This document shows positions 46,139 through 56,452 of a stretch of DNA of 64,000 nt, piece by piece. The stretch spans positions 3,968,001-4,032,000 of the forward strand of contig NZ_VISE01000001.1 in the NCBI RefSeq assembly GCF_007827275.1, given 5' to 3'. The notes beneath the pieces are model-generated. The model had not been told where the DNA came from and did not search any database. It worked only from the letters and a program-made list of their open reading frames with translations. Made by a program: the position numbers and the translations under genes. This stretch comes from Gillisia sp. Hel_I_86 (lineage in GTDB: Bacteria; Bacteroidota; Bacteroidia; Flavobacteriales; Flavobacteriaceae). Numbering within the stretch: the first letter of the stretch is position 1; every line of letters starts with the position of its first letter.

Positions 46139-48178
46139 ATGAATTTTAAAGATCTTATCCTACAGGGAATTCCTTCAACATTACCAGAGAAGAGAACCTA
46201 TGATCCCTCTGTAAATCATGCCCCGAAAAGAAAAGAAATTTTAAATGCTGAAGAAAAAAATCTTGCCCTAAGGAATGCCTTAAGATATTTTGATCCTGAA
46301 CATCATACTACTTTAATAGCTGAATTTAAAGAAGAATTGGAAACCTACGGAAGGATCTATATGTTTAGATTTAAACCGACTTATGATATTTATGCTAGGC
46401 CGGTAGAGGAATACCCAGGATCCTGTTTGCAGGCGAGAGCAATCATGTTGATGATTCAGAATAACCTGGATCCCAAAGTTGCCCAACATCCTGAAGAGCT
46501 AATTACTTATGGTGGAAACGGAGCTGTATTTCAGAACTGGGCGCAATACCTATTAGTGATGAAGTATCTGGCACAAATGGAAGATGACCAGACCTTGGTG
46601 ATTTACTCTGGGCATCCTATGGGGCTATTCCCATCAAATACAAATGCTCCGCGAGTGGTAGTAACCAACGGAATGATGATCCCGAATTATTCGCAGCCAG
46701 ACCACTGGGAAAAATTCAATGCGTTGGGCGTAACCCAATATGGTCAAATGACTGCCGGAAGCTTCATGTATATTGGACCACAGGGAATTGTTCATGGCAC
46801 TACGATCACCGTTTTAAATGCGGGGCGAAAAATAGCAAAAAACAAGGAGGATCTGGCAGGGAAGGTTTTTATAACCTCTGGTTTGGGAGGAATGAGTGGT
46901 GCGCAACCAAAAGCGGGAAATATCGCTGGCTGTATCACCGTTTGTGCCGAAATAAACCCAAAAGCGGTTCATACAAGGCATTCCCAAGGTTGGGTAGATG
47001 AAGTTTGCACAGATCTTAACGAATTAACCAATAGAGTAAATCTAGCCAAGCAAAACAAGGAAGTGGTTTCCATCGCTTATCAAGGGAATATTGTAGATGT
47101 ATGGGAACATTTTGATGAAGAAGACCTGTTTGTAGACCTGGGAAGCGATCAAACATCTTTACATAATCCTTGGGCTGGGGGTTATTATCCTGCAGGGATG
47201 AGTCTTGAAGAATCGAATGACATGATGGCCAACGATCCTGAGGAATTTAAAATTAAAGTCCAGGAAAGTTTATGCAGGCAAACGACAGCAATTAACAAAC
47301 ACACCAAAAAAGGAACTTATTTCTTCGATTATGGCAATGCCTTTTTATTAGAGGCCTCTAGAGCAGGTGCCAATATCTATAAAAATAATAAGGGTGAGTT
47401 TGTAAATTCTAAAACATTTAAAGAGACAGATCTGGAAAATGCGGCTTTTGCTTATCCTTCTTATGTACAAGATATTATGGGGCCTATGTGTTTTGATTAT
47501 GGATTTGGACCTTTTAGATGGGTTTGTGCCTCTGGCTTACAGGAAGATCTAGACAAGACAGACCAAATAGCTACAGATGTTTTAGAAAAATTAAAACTGG
47601 AAGCTCCAGAAGAGATCCAATCGCAACTATCTGATAATATAAAATGGATCAAAAATGCGAAAGCCAATAATTTGGTGGTTGGCTCTAAAGCTAGAATACT
47701 CTATGCTGATGCAGTTGGGAGAACAGAAATTGCTAAAGCTTTCAATAAAGCTATTGCCGAAAATAAAATAGGCACTGTTGTTTTAGGGAGAGATCATCAT
47801 GATGTTTCGGGAACAGATTCCCCTTTTAGAGAGACCTCAAATATTTATGATGGCTCAAGATTCACAGCAGATATGGCTATCCAAAATGTGATAGGAGATA
47901 GCTTTAGGGGAGCTACCTGGGTGAGCATCCACAACGGTGGAGGAGTTGGCTGGGGAGAGGTGATAAATGGAGGTTTCGGTATGGTTCTTGATGGTACTGT
48001 AGAAGCGGAAAACCGCTTAAAATCTATGCTTTTTTGGGATGTAAATAATGGATTGGCTAGACGTTCTTGGGCACGAAATAAGGAAGCAATTTTTTCTGTA
48101 AAACGTGCGATGGAGCAAGAACCAAAACTTAAGGTCACACTCCCAAATCTTGTAGACGATGCGCTGTTTTCAGAATAG
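46139..48178 (+). CDS. hutU: Urocanate hydratase
   Basis: 679 residues. LITYGGNGAVFQNWAQY, SGHPMGLFPS, FITSGLGGMSGAQPKA (NAD-binding), LGSDQTSLHNPWAGGYYPAG and MCFDYGFGPFRWVCASG (active-site region) identify urocanase. It converts urocanate to imidazolonepropionate in histidine degradation, using bound NAD+. It is about 120 residues longer than typical enzymes near 555 residues, as in the long form of this family. No other hut gene is in the window. Confidence 0.95.
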   Translation: MNFKDLILQGIPSTLPEKRTYDPSVNHAPKRKEILNAEEKNLALRNALRYFDPEHHTTLIAEFKEELETYGRIYMFRFKPTYDIYARPVEEYPGSCLQARAIMLMIQNNLDPKVAQHPEELITYGGNGAVFQNWAQYLLVMKYLAQMEDDQTLVIYSGHPMGLFPSNTNAPRVVVTNGMMIPNYSQPDHWEKFNALGVTQYGQMTAGSFMYIGPQGIVHGTTITVLNAGRKIAKNKEDLAGKVFITSGLGGMSGAQPKAGNIAGCITVCAEINPKAVHTRHSQGWVDEVCTDLNELTNRVNLAKQNKEVVSIAYQGNIVDVWEHFDEEDLFVDLGSDQTSLHNPWAGGYYPAGMSLEESNDMMANDPEEFKIKVQESLCRQTTAINKHTKKGTYFFDYGNAFLLEASRAGANIYKNNKGEFVNSKTFKETDLENAAFAYPSYVQDIMGPMCFDYGFGPFRWVCASGLQEDLDKTDQIATDVLEKLKLEAPEEIQSQLSDNIKWIKNAKANNLVVGSKARILYADAVGRTEIAKAFNKAIAENKIGTVVLGRDHHDVSGTDSPFRETSNIYDGSRFTADMAIQNVIGDSFRGATWVSIHNGGGVGWGEVINGGFGMVLDGTVEAENRLKSMLFWDVNNGLARRSWARNKEAIFSVKRAMEQEPKLKVTLPNLVDDALFSE

Positions 48179-48205
48179 AGACACAAACCATTTAAAACTT
48201 GATTT

Positions 48206-48748
48206 ATGAAATTCTTTAAAATTACAGCCGTGCTATTGTTGTTAGCTGTTGGTATGACTTCATGCAGTACAGTTAAGGTAGCATCAGATTATGATCAGAA
48301 AGTGGATTTTAATCAGTACAAAAGTTTCGCGTTTTTTAAGCCCGGAATAGACAAAGCGGATATTTCAGACTTAGATAAAAAAAGGATTTTACGTGCCATA
48401 GAGGAGGAAATGATATCGAAAGGCTTCACGAAATCCGAAGAACCAGATTTATTAGTTAGTATTTTCACTAAGACTAAAGAAAATATCAATATCTATCAGA
48501 ATAATAGCTACGGATATGGCTATGGTTGGGGATGGTATCCTTGGTACTGGGGAGCAGGATACAATACTGTTAACACTACCAGTGAAGGAACGCTATATAT
48601 AGATCTTATAGATTCTGAAGGTAAAGAATTGGTATGGCAAGGAATGGGTACCGCAGCGCTTGCAAAAGAAGTAAATAAAAAACAGGAAAGGATTAGCGAG
48701 ATTGTAGAGAAAATCTTTGAAAAATATCCTCCCGGACAAATGAAATAG
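48206..48748 (+). CDS. DUF4136-domain lipoprotein
   Basis: 180 residues. The lipoprotein signal is FFKITAVLLLLAVGMTSC with lipidated Cys. The DUF4136 pattern follows: VKVASDYDQKVDFNQYKSFAFF, ISDLDKKRILRAIEEEMISKGF and GTLYIDLIDSEGKELVWQG. An aromatic-rich insert YGYGYGWGWYPWYWGAGY lies in the middle. Predicted outer-membrane or periplasmic; function unknown. A strong terminator follows. Confidence 0.85.
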   Translation: MKFFKITAVLLLLAVGMTSCSTVKVASDYDQKVDFNQYKSFAFFKPGIDKADISDLDKKRILRAIEEEMISKGFTKSEEPDLLVSIFTKTKENINIYQNNSYGYGYGWGWYPWYWGAGYNTVNTTSEGTLYIDLIDSEGKELVWQGMGTAALAKEVNKKQERISEIVEKIFEKYPPGQMK

Positions 48749-48754
48749 TTAATT

Positions 48755-48781
48755 AAAAGCCTCCAAATTGGAGGCTTTTTT
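48755..48781 (+). terminator. Intrinsic terminator
   Basis: AAAAGCCTCC pairs with GGAGGCTTTT around a 5-nt loop, followed by T-rich sequence, 6 nt after the DUF4136 stop. Confidence 0.85.
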
Positions 48782-48871
48782 ATTGTTCAGCATTTTTGGG
48801 AAATAAGCAAACGCTATATAATTACTTTCCTGTTTCGTATATTTATACTCATATTTAATGAGGCACCCACT

Positions 48872-50629
48872 ATGTTAGAAAAAATTGAATCCAATGAAAT
48901 TTTAGAGAAGCTTCCTGCCCATCTAAAGCAATTTATTAAACCTCAGGACTATAGCGAATATAGTGCTATAAATCAGGCGGTTTGGAGATATGTAATGCGT
49001 AAAAATGTAGAATATCTAAGTAAAGTGGCCCACAAATCCTATCTGGAAGGTTTAAAGCAAACTGGAATATCCATAGATCATATCCCCAATATGTATGGGA
49101 TGAACAGGATCCTTCAAGAGATTGGTTGGGCAGCAGTTGCCGTAGATGGATTTATTCCACCCGCTGCATTCATGGAATTCCAAGCTTATAATGTATTGGT
49201 AATTGCTAGCGATATTCGACAAATAGATCATATAGAATACACTCCGGCACCCGATATTATACATGAAGGAGCGGGGCATGCGCCTATTATTGCAAACCCG
49301 GAGTATGCCGAATACCTGCGAAGATTTGGTGAGATAGGTTGTAAAGCGATTTCCAGTGCAAAAGATTATGAAATGTATGAAGCCATTAGGCATTTGTCCA
49401 TAATTAAGGAAGCGGAAGAGACTCCAGAAGATGAAATAAAAGCGGCAGAAGAAAAAGTAGCATATTTACAAAACAATATGGGAGCTCCAAGTGAAATGGC
49501 CCAAATTAGAAATCTTCACTGGTGGACTGTAGAATACGGGCTTATTGGAACCGTTGAAAATCCTAAGATTTATGGAGCAGGATTATTATCTTCTATAGGT
49601 GAAAGTGCTTGGTGCATGACCGACAAGGTGAAGAAAAAACCATATTCCATTGAGGCCGCTCAGCAAGAGTTTGATATTACCAAACCACAGCCTCAATTAT
49701 ATGTAACTCCAGATTTTGCTCATTTAAGCAGCGTTTTAGAAGAATTTGCCAATTCCATGGCGTTAAGACGTGGAGGTTTGGAGGGGATAAATAAGCTTAT
49801 TAACTCTAAAATTTTAGGAACAATCGAATTAAGCACTGGTTTGCAGATTTCGGGAGATTTCACTAAAGTGATAGAATCAGGCAATAAACCGGTTTATTTT
49901 CAAATTACAGGAAAAACAGCTTTATCCTATAGAGGGAAAGAACTCGTAGGCCATAGTGTACAGAATCATCCTGCTGGTTTTGGGTCTCCTATTGGGCAAT
50001 TAACAGGAATCAACCTTGCTATAGAAGATATGAGTCCGCGTGATCTTAGAGCTTACGATATTTATGAAGAAGAGAAGATTTCATTCGAATTTGAAGGAAA
50101 TATAAAAGTTAGTGGAACCATTGTTACAGGAACTCGAAATTTACAAGGCAAAATTATCCTTATTAGGCTAAAAGATTGTACGGTTCTACATGGCGAGGAA
50201 ATATTGTTTCAACCAGACTGGGGACATTACGATATGGCGATAGGAAAAAATATAATTTCAGCATTTGCAGGCCCTGCAGACCCTTTATCCTTCGATCTTA
50301 TAACCCACACCCCCTCTAGCACAACCATTAAGAGCAAAAAGAATGAGGAGAAGTTAGAACTGGAAACCCTTTATGAATCTGTAAGAAATATCAGAGAAGG
50401 GAACAATGCAAAATTTTCAGTTCAGGCAATATTCGATCTGGTTAAAAAATACCATTCCAATGATTGGCTACTTTCCGTAGAAATTTACGAACTAATATTT
50501 CATCAAGATCCAAAACTTGCAAAAGAGGTCAAAGAACATCTTGATAAATTAAAAATCCGTAGGCCAGATGTCGCCCATTTAATTGATGGCGGATTGGGAT
50601 TGATTGAGAATGATCTAGTACTGGATTAA
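48872..50629 (+). CDS. Aromatic amino acid hydroxylase with C-terminal extension
   Basis: 585 residues. The N-terminal half is the non-haem iron hydroxylase domain: DIIHEGAGHAPII supplies His131 and His136, and LHWWTVEYGLI supplies Glu221. Together they form the 2-His-1-carboxylate site. The likely reaction is phenylalanine to tyrosine with a pterin cofactor. The remaining roughly 270 residues (QISGDFTKVIESGNKPVYFQ onward) are not part of the usual bacterial enzyme of about 260-300 residues. They look like a beta-rich domain followed by a helical tail. Expressed alone. Confidence 0.88.
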   Translation: MLEKIESNEILEKLPAHLKQFIKPQDYSEYSAINQAVWRYVMRKNVEYLSKVAHKSYLEGLKQTGISIDHIPNMYGMNRILQEIGWAAVAVDGFIPPAAFMEFQAYNVLVIASDIRQIDHIEYTPAPDIIHEGAGHAPIIANPEYAEYLRRFGEIGCKAISSAKDYEMYEAIRHLSIIKEAEETPEDEIKAAEEKVAYLQNNMGAPSEMAQIRNLHWWTVEYGLIGTVENPKIYGAGLLSSIGESAWCMTDKVKKKPYSIEAAQQEFDITKPQPQLYVTPDFAHLSSVLEEFANSMALRRGGLEGINKLINSKILGTIELSTGLQISGDFTKVIESGNKPVYFQITGKTALSYRGKELVGHSVQNHPAGFGSPIGQLTGINLAIEDMSPRDLRAYDIYEEEKISFEFEGNIKVSGTIVTGTRNLQGKIILIRLKDCTVLHGEEILFQPDWGHYDMAIGKNIISAFAGPADPLSFDLITHTPSSTTIKSKKNEEKLELETLYESVRNIREGNNAKFSVQAIFDLVKKYHSNDWLLSVEIYELIFHQDPKLAKEVKEHLDKLKIRRPDVAHLIDGGLGLIENDLVLD

Positions 50630-50720
50630 AACCAGATTGTTTAGCAAGAGCTACAGTCAGGTCTTTGTTCTTATTTGAACGCAGCGGCCTTTTATCTTTT
50701 ATGGGCCCAATGATTATGAA

Positions 50721-51335
50721 TTATAATTGCAAGGATTCCATCGCATCAGAACTTTCAATTTGGTTACCATTGTATTCCAATGTCCATCCCATGGTGTTGG
50801 TTAAAATATAAATCTTTTGAAGCTCACTTATCAATCTGTTTTTTGCATTGGACTTAAGGGTCGACTTTTCTATTTTCTCTTTTAAAGACTTTTGTATTTT
50901 CTTCTGGATATTGTTATAATCCTCTGCTTCAAACTGATTGAGGTAATCTTGGGTAACATCGTAATATTGAATATTTGGATTGATGGAAATTTCTCCTTCT
51001 GGAATATAGGTTATAGTAACCGTTTTTGTTTTTGGATCTACTTCTGTTTGCAATTTGCTTAGATCATAGGCAATACTTACATCTGCATTCACAATGATCA
51101 ATGCTTTTTTTCGAGCAGAAAGCACATCCAAATAGAACTTTTTAGAGTCTTTATAGGAAAATACTTGAGCAAAATTTCCTTCGGTGACCACCAATTTGCC
51201 TACGTTCTTGATTTGTTTTTCAATTAGACCTGTACTTTCAATTAGCTGGTCCCTATCTTTTTGTTTATCATCGAAATATTGATACGCAATAAACCCAATA
51301 ATTACCAAAACCACCAACAATAAAACTTTTCTCAT
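50721..51335 (-). CDS. DUF4230-domain membrane-anchored protein
   Basis: 204 residues from the ATG at 51335. The N-terminal anchor is KVLLLVVLVIIGFIAYQYF. The DUF4230 domain then shows GKLVVTEGNFAQVFSY, ALIIVNADVSIAYDLSKLQTEVD and VTITYIPEGEISINPNIQYYDV. Predicted to face the periplasm. Function unknown, though the fold resembles lipid or membrane-associated domains. Confidence 0.8.
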   Translation of the reverse strand: MRKVLLLVVLVIIGFIAYQYFDDKQKDRDQLIESTGLIEKQIKNVGKLVVTEGNFAQVFSYKDSKKFYLDVLSARKKALIIVNADVSIAYDLSKLQTEVDPKTKTVTITYIPEGEISINPNIQYYDVTQDYLNQFEAEDYNNIQKKIQKSLKEKIEKSTLKSNAKNRLISELQKIYILTNTMGWTLEYNGNQIESSDAMESLQL

Positions 51336-51404
51336 GTCCAAAACTTTGGACGCAAGATACAAATATGTTTAGTTGCTATTAAATTAAAAAAAGGGGATAG
51401 AAAG

Positions 51405-51540
51405 ACATAAAAAAACCAATGGACGGCCCCACCCGTCCATTAGCTAATAATTCTAAAATCTACCCCAACAAATTTTAGAAACTAAGTCTCAAATTCAAAG
51501 CAAATCCCACAAAATGAAAGATGCTTTTACCTTCAAAACT
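51405..51540 (-). ncRNA. Candidate small RNA gene
   Basis: A good promoter (51545-51574) is followed, about 110 nt downstream, by a terminator. AATGGACGG (51418-51426 on plus) pairs with CCGTCCATT (51433-51441) around a 6-nt loop, then a U7 tract follows. Between them, TTCTAAAAT and ATTTTAGAA form another hairpin. No ATG-initiated ORF fits, so a transcript of about 130 nt with no coding capacity is predicted. It is not simply the GSCFA terminator, since it has its own promoter 160 nt past that gene. Confidence 0.4.
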
Positions 51541-51544
51541 TAAA

Positions 51545-51574
51545 TAAAAGTACGAAAAAAAAATATTGAAACAA
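51545..51574 (-). promoter_or_regulatory. Promoter of the candidate small RNA
   Basis: On the minus strand, TTG (51574-51572), a 19-nt gap, TACTTTTA (51552-51545), one mismatch from TAnnTTTG. This is the same deviation (final A) as in the CRISPR repeats. Confidence 0.45.
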
Positions 51575-51711
51575 TACTTTGAATAAAAATTTTTAAGATA
51601 AATTTATGTAAATCAAGCATTTAACGCTTAACTTATTACTAAGTTGTTAACATTTTAATATTTATTTATTGAAATTTTGAATCTAGGGAGCTCGTATTAT
51701 GGAGAATAAAA

Positions 51712-52689
51712 TTATAAAGAAGATCTTTTGAAATTATTTAGAGGAATTTTCTTACTGATGTTTTTGATTTTTTTATCCAGGTCTTTTAAAAAAATCTGAT
51801 GTTTTTCTGAATTTTTATTGAAAGGCTTATGAGCTAAAGCCTTATGTATTTTCTCTATAGAATTAAACAATCCTGAAGCACTTTTAGCTATCCAAGCATC
51901 TGTAAACAGCGACCAGATATAGGCTATTGCTTGGGAATTGGGGTGGATCATATCTTCTGCATAAAACCTGTAATCCCTTAATTCGTCGAACATGATTTCA
52001 TAAGCCGGAAAGTAGAAATACGTGCCTGAATCCTTGATTTTTTCCGATTCTAAAAATTGATGAATCCCAGTAATTAGATTTGCCTTGCTTCGTTGATTTT
52101 CGATAAACCCATCTTTAAGATGACGTACCGGGGAAACGGTAAAAAGCACCTTGAGCCCCGAATTAATTGTTAATAAGTCTTGACATACACTGTTAATATA
52201 ATTAACAATTTCTTTAATAGATAATAGTTCTTTTTTAAAATTTTTCTGATCCATTTTATGGCAATTAGCCACAGGAAGGTTCGATTTCACATCTTTATAA
52301 TACCAAGAAGTTCCAAAAGTGAATATAACATGGGTAGTATTTTCTATAAAATAACGTGTCTCTTTTAGACCTTCGTTCAATTTAAACAGCAACGCATCTT
52401 TAGTAGATGAATTTAAACAGGAATGTGCATCAAAACAATGCCACTGTTCATTATGAAAAAACACATCTTTCTCTTCATATTTATAGTTGCTAGCAACTTT
52501 TTTAGTAAAGTTATAAATAGCTCCAGGATGGTACAAGATCCCAAAAGGGTTTCGAAGATTCTGAAATTGATAATAATCCAGTTTCTTCCCTATATTTTCA
52601 ACAAAACAAGAACCTACTAATAAGATCTTGGAAGTATGATCTATTTTAGGTCCTTGTTCTATAATTGGTACAGATGTCCTGAATTTCAT
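51712..52689 (-). CDS. GSCFA-domain protein
   Basis: 325 residues. KILLVGSCFVENIGKKLDYY carries the GSCFA signature; NPFGILYHPGAIYNF, HVIFTFGTSWYY and FTVSPVRHLKDGF follow. YFPAYEIMFDELRDYRFYAEDMIHPN completes a GDSL/SGNH-like hydrolase fold, with Ser in GSCF and the Asp/His pair near DMIHPN. Probably an esterase or acyl hydrolase; substrate unknown. It lies downstream of alaS on the same strand (38-nt gap), probably co-transcribed. Confidence 0.88.
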   Translation of the reverse strand: MKFRTSVPIIEQGPKIDHTSKILLVGSCFVENIGKKLDYYQFQNLRNPFGILYHPGAIYNFTKKVASNYKYEEKDVFFHNEQWHCFDAHSCLNSSTKDALLFKLNEGLKETRYFIENTTHVIFTFGTSWYYKDVKSNLPVANCHKMDQKNFKKELLSIKEIVNYINSVCQDLLTINSGLKVLFTVSPVRHLKDGFIENQRSKANLITGIHQFLESEKIKDSGTYFYFPAYEIMFDELRDYRFYAEDMIHPNSQAIAYIWSLFTDAWIAKSASGLFNSIEKIHKALAHKPFNKNSEKHQIFLKDLDKKIKNISKKIPLNNFKRSSL

Positions 52690-52727
52690 TTTTCTTGGTT
52701 CTTCTGCTCCTATTTTGTAAAAGCTGT

Positions 52728-55343
52728 TTATTCTATAAAGCTCTTTGCATTTTCCAAAGCTTCTGCAATTCCGTGTGGGTTCTTGCCACCAGCTGTTGCA
52801 AAGAATGGCTGTCCGCCACCCCCGCCTTGGATATACTTTCCTAGTTCCCTAACAACTTTACCGGCATCTAGATTCTTTTGTTTTACCAATTCCTTAGAAA
52901 TATAGCATGACAGTAAAGCCTTTCCGCCATTTTCTGCGGCCAATAATAAAAATAAATTATCATTATTTTCACCAAGCTGAAACGCAAGGTCTTTTATTCC
53001 GCCAGCATCCAGATCTACTTTTTTGGCCAGAAAAGAAACCCCATCAATTTCGGTTAATTCTTTTTGCAATTCCCCTTTCAAGTCTTTTGCCTTTTCTCTT
53101 AATAAAGCGTCCAATTGTTTCTTTAAATTAGCATTCTCTTCCTGAATATTTTGAATAGCCTTCAGCGGATTTTTAGTGTTCTTTAGTTCTGCTGAAATTT
53201 CATTCAAAATTGTGGTTTGCTCAGTAAAGTAAGATTTTACGGCATCTCCCGTAATTGCTTCGATCCTTCTTATTCCTGCCGCAACAGCACCTTCTGAAAC
53301 GATTTTGAAATACCAGATCTCTGCCGTGTTTTTAACATGGGTTCCCCCACAAAGCTCTATAGAATTTTCGAATTTTATGGCTCTTACAGAATCCCCATAT
53401 TTCTCTCCGAATAAGGCTATCGCTCCTTGCTCTAAAGCCTCATCGTAAGTTAAATCACGTTGCTCATTCAGCGCAATTTGCTCTTGGATCCTTGAATTCA
53501 CAAAATGTTCTACTTTTTTTAATTCCTCTTGAGTGAGTTTGCTGAAGTGGGAAAAATCGAATCTTAAATAATCCTGATTCACCATAGAACCTTTTTGCTC
53601 TACATGAGTTCCTAAAACATGTCTTAAAGCTTGATGTAGCAAATGGGTTGCGGTATGATTGGCTTCAGTCCTTCTTCTTTTCGTAACATCTACCTTCGCC
53701 ATAAGTAAACCTGTTAAGTCTTTAGGCAAGGTTTTGGTAAAATGAACAATTAAGTTATTTTCTTTTTTAGTATCAATAACCTCAATCTTTTCAGCGTTCA
53801 AACTTAAAAGAAAACCCTTATCGCCTACTTGGCCACCGCCTTCAGGATAAAATGGGGTTTTATTCAATACAATCTGATATAGTTGACCGTCTTTCTTGCT
53901 ATCCACCTTTCTATGTCTGGTAATTTCCACAGGCGACTCCACAACATCATATCCCACAAAAGGAACTTCCTCTTCTTTTCCACGAACGGTCCAATCCCCG
54001 GCAGTAACTACAGATGCTGCTCTGGACCTATCTTTTTGTTGCTTCAATTCCGCATTGAATTCAGGTTCATCTAAACTAAATCCTCGTTCTCTTAATATAA
54101 GTGCGGTAAGATCTATTGGAAAACCAAAGGTATCAAAAAGCTCGAATGCTTTTTTTCCAGAAACCACTTTGCCTTCGGTTTCATCTATAATCTTTTCAAG
54201 TAAAATTAAACCTTGATCCAATGTCCTCAAGAATGATTGCTCCTCTTCTCTAATCACATTTTCAATTAAAGATTTCTGTGCCAATAACTCCGGGAAAGCT
54301 TCCCCCATCTGCTCGCTTAAAGTAGCGACCAATTTATGGATAAATGGCTCTTTGGTGTTCAAGAAGGTAAATCCGTACCTAATAGCTCTTCTTAAAATAC
54401 GTCTTATCACATATCCCGCACCGGTATTGCTGGGCAATTGACCATCTGCTATGGAAAATGCAACTGCACGCAGGTGATCTGCAATTACTCGAATTGCGAT
54501 ATCTGTTTTTTCTGAATTTCCGTATTTGGAATTGGTGACCTTTTCAATAGTTGCTATTAAAGGTGTAAAAACATCGGTGTCGTAATTAGATTTTTTATTT
54601 TGAAGCACCATGCACAAACGTTCGAATCCCATTCCTGTATCCACATGTTGGGCTGGCAATTTCTCTAAAGACCCATCTGCTTTTCGGTTAAACTCCATAA
54701 AAACAAGATTCCAGATTTCCACAACCTGGGGATGATCGGCATTGACAAGGTCTCTTCCGGCAACTTTAGCCTTTTCTTCTTCGCTTCTTAGATCCACATG
54801 GATTTCGGAACTTGGGCCACATGGGCCTTGATCTCCCATTTCCCAGAAATTGTCTTTTTTGTTTCCGAGGATAATTCTGTCTTTGGGCACTATATTTTTC
54901 CAAAGGTTGTATGCTTCTTCATCCAGTCCCAGATTATCACCATCTGAAGATCCTTCAAAAACAGACACATATAATATATCTTTTTTTATTTTGAACACCT
55001 CTGTTAAAAGTTCCCATGCCCAATGAATCGCTTCCTTTTTAAAATAATCCCCAAAACTCCAATTTCCCAGCATCTCGAACATGGTGTGATGATAAGTGTC
55101 CATTCCCACCTCCTCCAAATCATTGTGTTTTCCACTAACCCGAAGACATTTTTGAGTATCTGTGATTCTATTATGTTTTGGCACGGTATTTCCTAGAAAA
55201 TATTCCTTAAATTGGTTCATTCCTGCGTTGGTGAACATCAAGGTTGGATCGTCCTGAATGACCATTGGAGCAGAAGCAACAATTTCATGGGATTTAGATT
55301 GAAAAAATTCGAGGTATGTAGAACGTATCTCTTGAGAAGTCAT
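52728..55343 (-). CDS. alaS: Alanine--tRNA ligase
   Basis: 871 residues. The class II catalytic core has [19 protein letters not shown] and [17 protein letters not shown]. The editing domain has [17 protein letters not shown] and the zinc Cys/His of [14 protein letters not shown] coiled coil and the C-terminal DHHA1-type domain ending [15 protein letters not shown] complete it. It charges tRNA-Ala and clears mischarged Ser/Gly. Full length and normal; divergent from the M23 gene. Confidence 0.97.
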   Translation of the reverse strand: MTSQEIRSTYLEFFQSKSHEIVASAPMVIQDDPTLMFTNAGMNQFKEYFLGNTVPKHNRITDTQKCLRVSGKHNDLEEVGMDTYHHTMFEMLGNWSFGDYFKKEAIHWAWELLTEVFKIKKDILYVSVFEGSSDGDNLGLDEEAYNLWKNIVPKDRIILGNKKDNFWEMGDQGPCGPSSEIHVDLRSEEEKAKVAGRDLVNADHPQVVEIWNLVFMEFNRKADGSLEKLPAQHVDTGMGFERLCMVLQNKKSNYDTDVFTPLIATIEKVTNSKYGNSEKTDIAIRVIADHLRAVAFSIADGQLPSNTGAGYVIRRILRRAIRYGFTFLNTKEPFIHKLVATLSEQMGEAFPELLAQKSLIENVIREEEQSFLRTLDQGLILLEKIIDETEGKVVSGKKAFELFDTFGFPIDLTALILRERGFSLDEPEFNAELKQQKDRSRAASVVTAGDWTVRGKEEEVPFVGYDVVESPVEITRHRKVDSKKDGQLYQIVLNKTPFYPEGGGQVGDKGFLLSLNAEKIEVIDTKKENNLIVHFTKTLPKDLTGLLMAKVDVTKRRRTEANHTATHLLHQALRHVLGTHVEQKGSMVNQDYLRFDFSHFSKLTQEELKKVEHFVNSRIQEQIALNEQRDLTYDEALEQGAIALFGEKYGDSVRAIKFENSIELCGGTHVKNTAEIWYFKIVSEGAVAAGIRRIEAITGDAVKSYFTEQTTILNEISAELKNTKNPLKAIQNIQEENANLKKQLDALLREKAKDLKGELQKELTEIDGVSFLAKKVDLDAGGIKDLAFQLGENNDNLFLLLAAENGGKALLSCYISKELVKQKNLDAGKVVRELGKYIQGGGGGQPFFATAGGKNPHGIAEALENAKSFIE

Positions 55344-55372
55344 ATACTGAAAAAAGTCAAATAATTAATTAA

Positions 55373-55403
55373 TTGGAGGGTGAGAAAACAATTTTTATAT
55401 TTG
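55373..55403 (+). promoter_or_regulatory. Promoter of the M23-MerR-LemA-TPM operon
   Basis: TTG at 55373-55375, a 20-nt gap, TATATTTG at 55396-55403. It is about 70 nt upstream of the first start codon in the divergent alaS/M23 region. A minus-strand -7-like TATTTTTG (55459-55452) may serve alaS. Confidence 0.6.
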
Positions 55404-55474
55404 TTCGTTACTCATTACCCATTGCATGATTTTTGCATGATTATATACTCGCAAAAATAGCATAAATTTAATAT

Positions 55475-56452
55475 ATGTCGAAGGTTAAATATTATTACGA
55501 TAGTGACACACTTTCCTACAAAAAAATAGAGCATAAAAGTGGAAGGAAATTCGGTTTTGCCCTTATTGGAGTTGCGGGGTCTTTTCTTGCAGGTTTTATT
55601 TTATTGGTTATCTACATGAATATTCCACAAATTGAAACTCCCAAGGAAATGGCTCTTAAACGAGAACTGCAAAACATGCAATTGCAGTACAATATTGTAA
55701 ATAAAAAAATGGATCAGATTGAGAACGTACTTGCCAATGTAGAGGACAGGGACAATAATATCTATAGATTGTATTTTGAGTCCAACCCCATCCCGGAAGA
55801 GCAACGCAAAGCAGGTTTTGGAGGGATTAACCGTTATAAAAATTTGGAAGGTTACGAAAATTCCAAGTTGATTACTGAAACCAATAAAAGGATGGATATC
55901 CTTACCAAACAAATTGTGGTACAGTCTAAATCTTTGGATGAAATTGCGGTTCTTGCTGAAGAAAAAGAAAAATTACTAGCAGCCATACCTGCCATCCAAC
56001 CTGTTAAAAACGAAAATTTAAAACGTATTGCTTCCGGGTACGGATGGAGGAACGACCCATTTACCAAGGTGAAAAAATTCCATTATGGAATGGACTTTTC
56101 TGCACCAAGGGGCACCCCGGTCTATGCAACGGGGGATGGGGTTGTAGATCGGGCAGATAATAGATCTACAGGATATGGAAATCATATAAGAATAGACCAT
56201 GGCTATGGATATACCAGCTTGTACGCTCACCTATATAAATACAATGTGCGCAAAGGCCAAAAAGTGCAACGAGGTGATGTTATTGGATTTGTAGGTAGTA
56301 CCGGGCGATCCGAAGCACCGCATTTGCACTATGAGATCTTTATGAATGAAGACCGAATAAACCCTATTAACTTTTACTACGGAAATCTTTCTCCTGAAGA
56401 ATTCGACCAAGTACTTATTAAAGCGCAACAAGAAAACCAATCCCTGGATTAA
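55475..56452 (+). CDS. M23-family (LytM) metallopeptidase
   Basis: 325 residues. There is one N-terminal transmembrane helix (FALIGVAGSFLAGFILLVIYM), then a coiled coil (about residues 55-75 and 140-180). The C-terminal peptidase domain has KFHYGMDFSAPRGTPVYATGDG (zinc His and Asp) and APHLHYEIF (His-x-His). It acts on peptidoglycan cross-links or regulates amidases from the inner membrane. Its stop overlaps the MerR start by one base. Confidence 0.93.
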   Translation: MSKVKYYYDSDTLSYKKIEHKSGRKFGFALIGVAGSFLAGFILLVIYMNIPQIETPKEMALKRELQNMQLQYNIVNKKMDQIENVLANVEDRDNNIYRLYFESNPIPEEQRKAGFGGINRYKNLEGYENSKLITETNKRMDILTKQIVVQSKSLDEIAVLAEEKEKLLAAIPAIQPVKNENLKRIASGYGWRNDPFTKVKKFHYGMDFSAPRGTPVYATGDGVVDRADNRSTGYGNHIRIDHGYGYTSLYAHLYKYNVRKGQKVQRGDVIGFVGSTGRSEAPHLHYEIFMNEDRINPINFYYGNLSPEEFDQVLIKAQQENQSLD

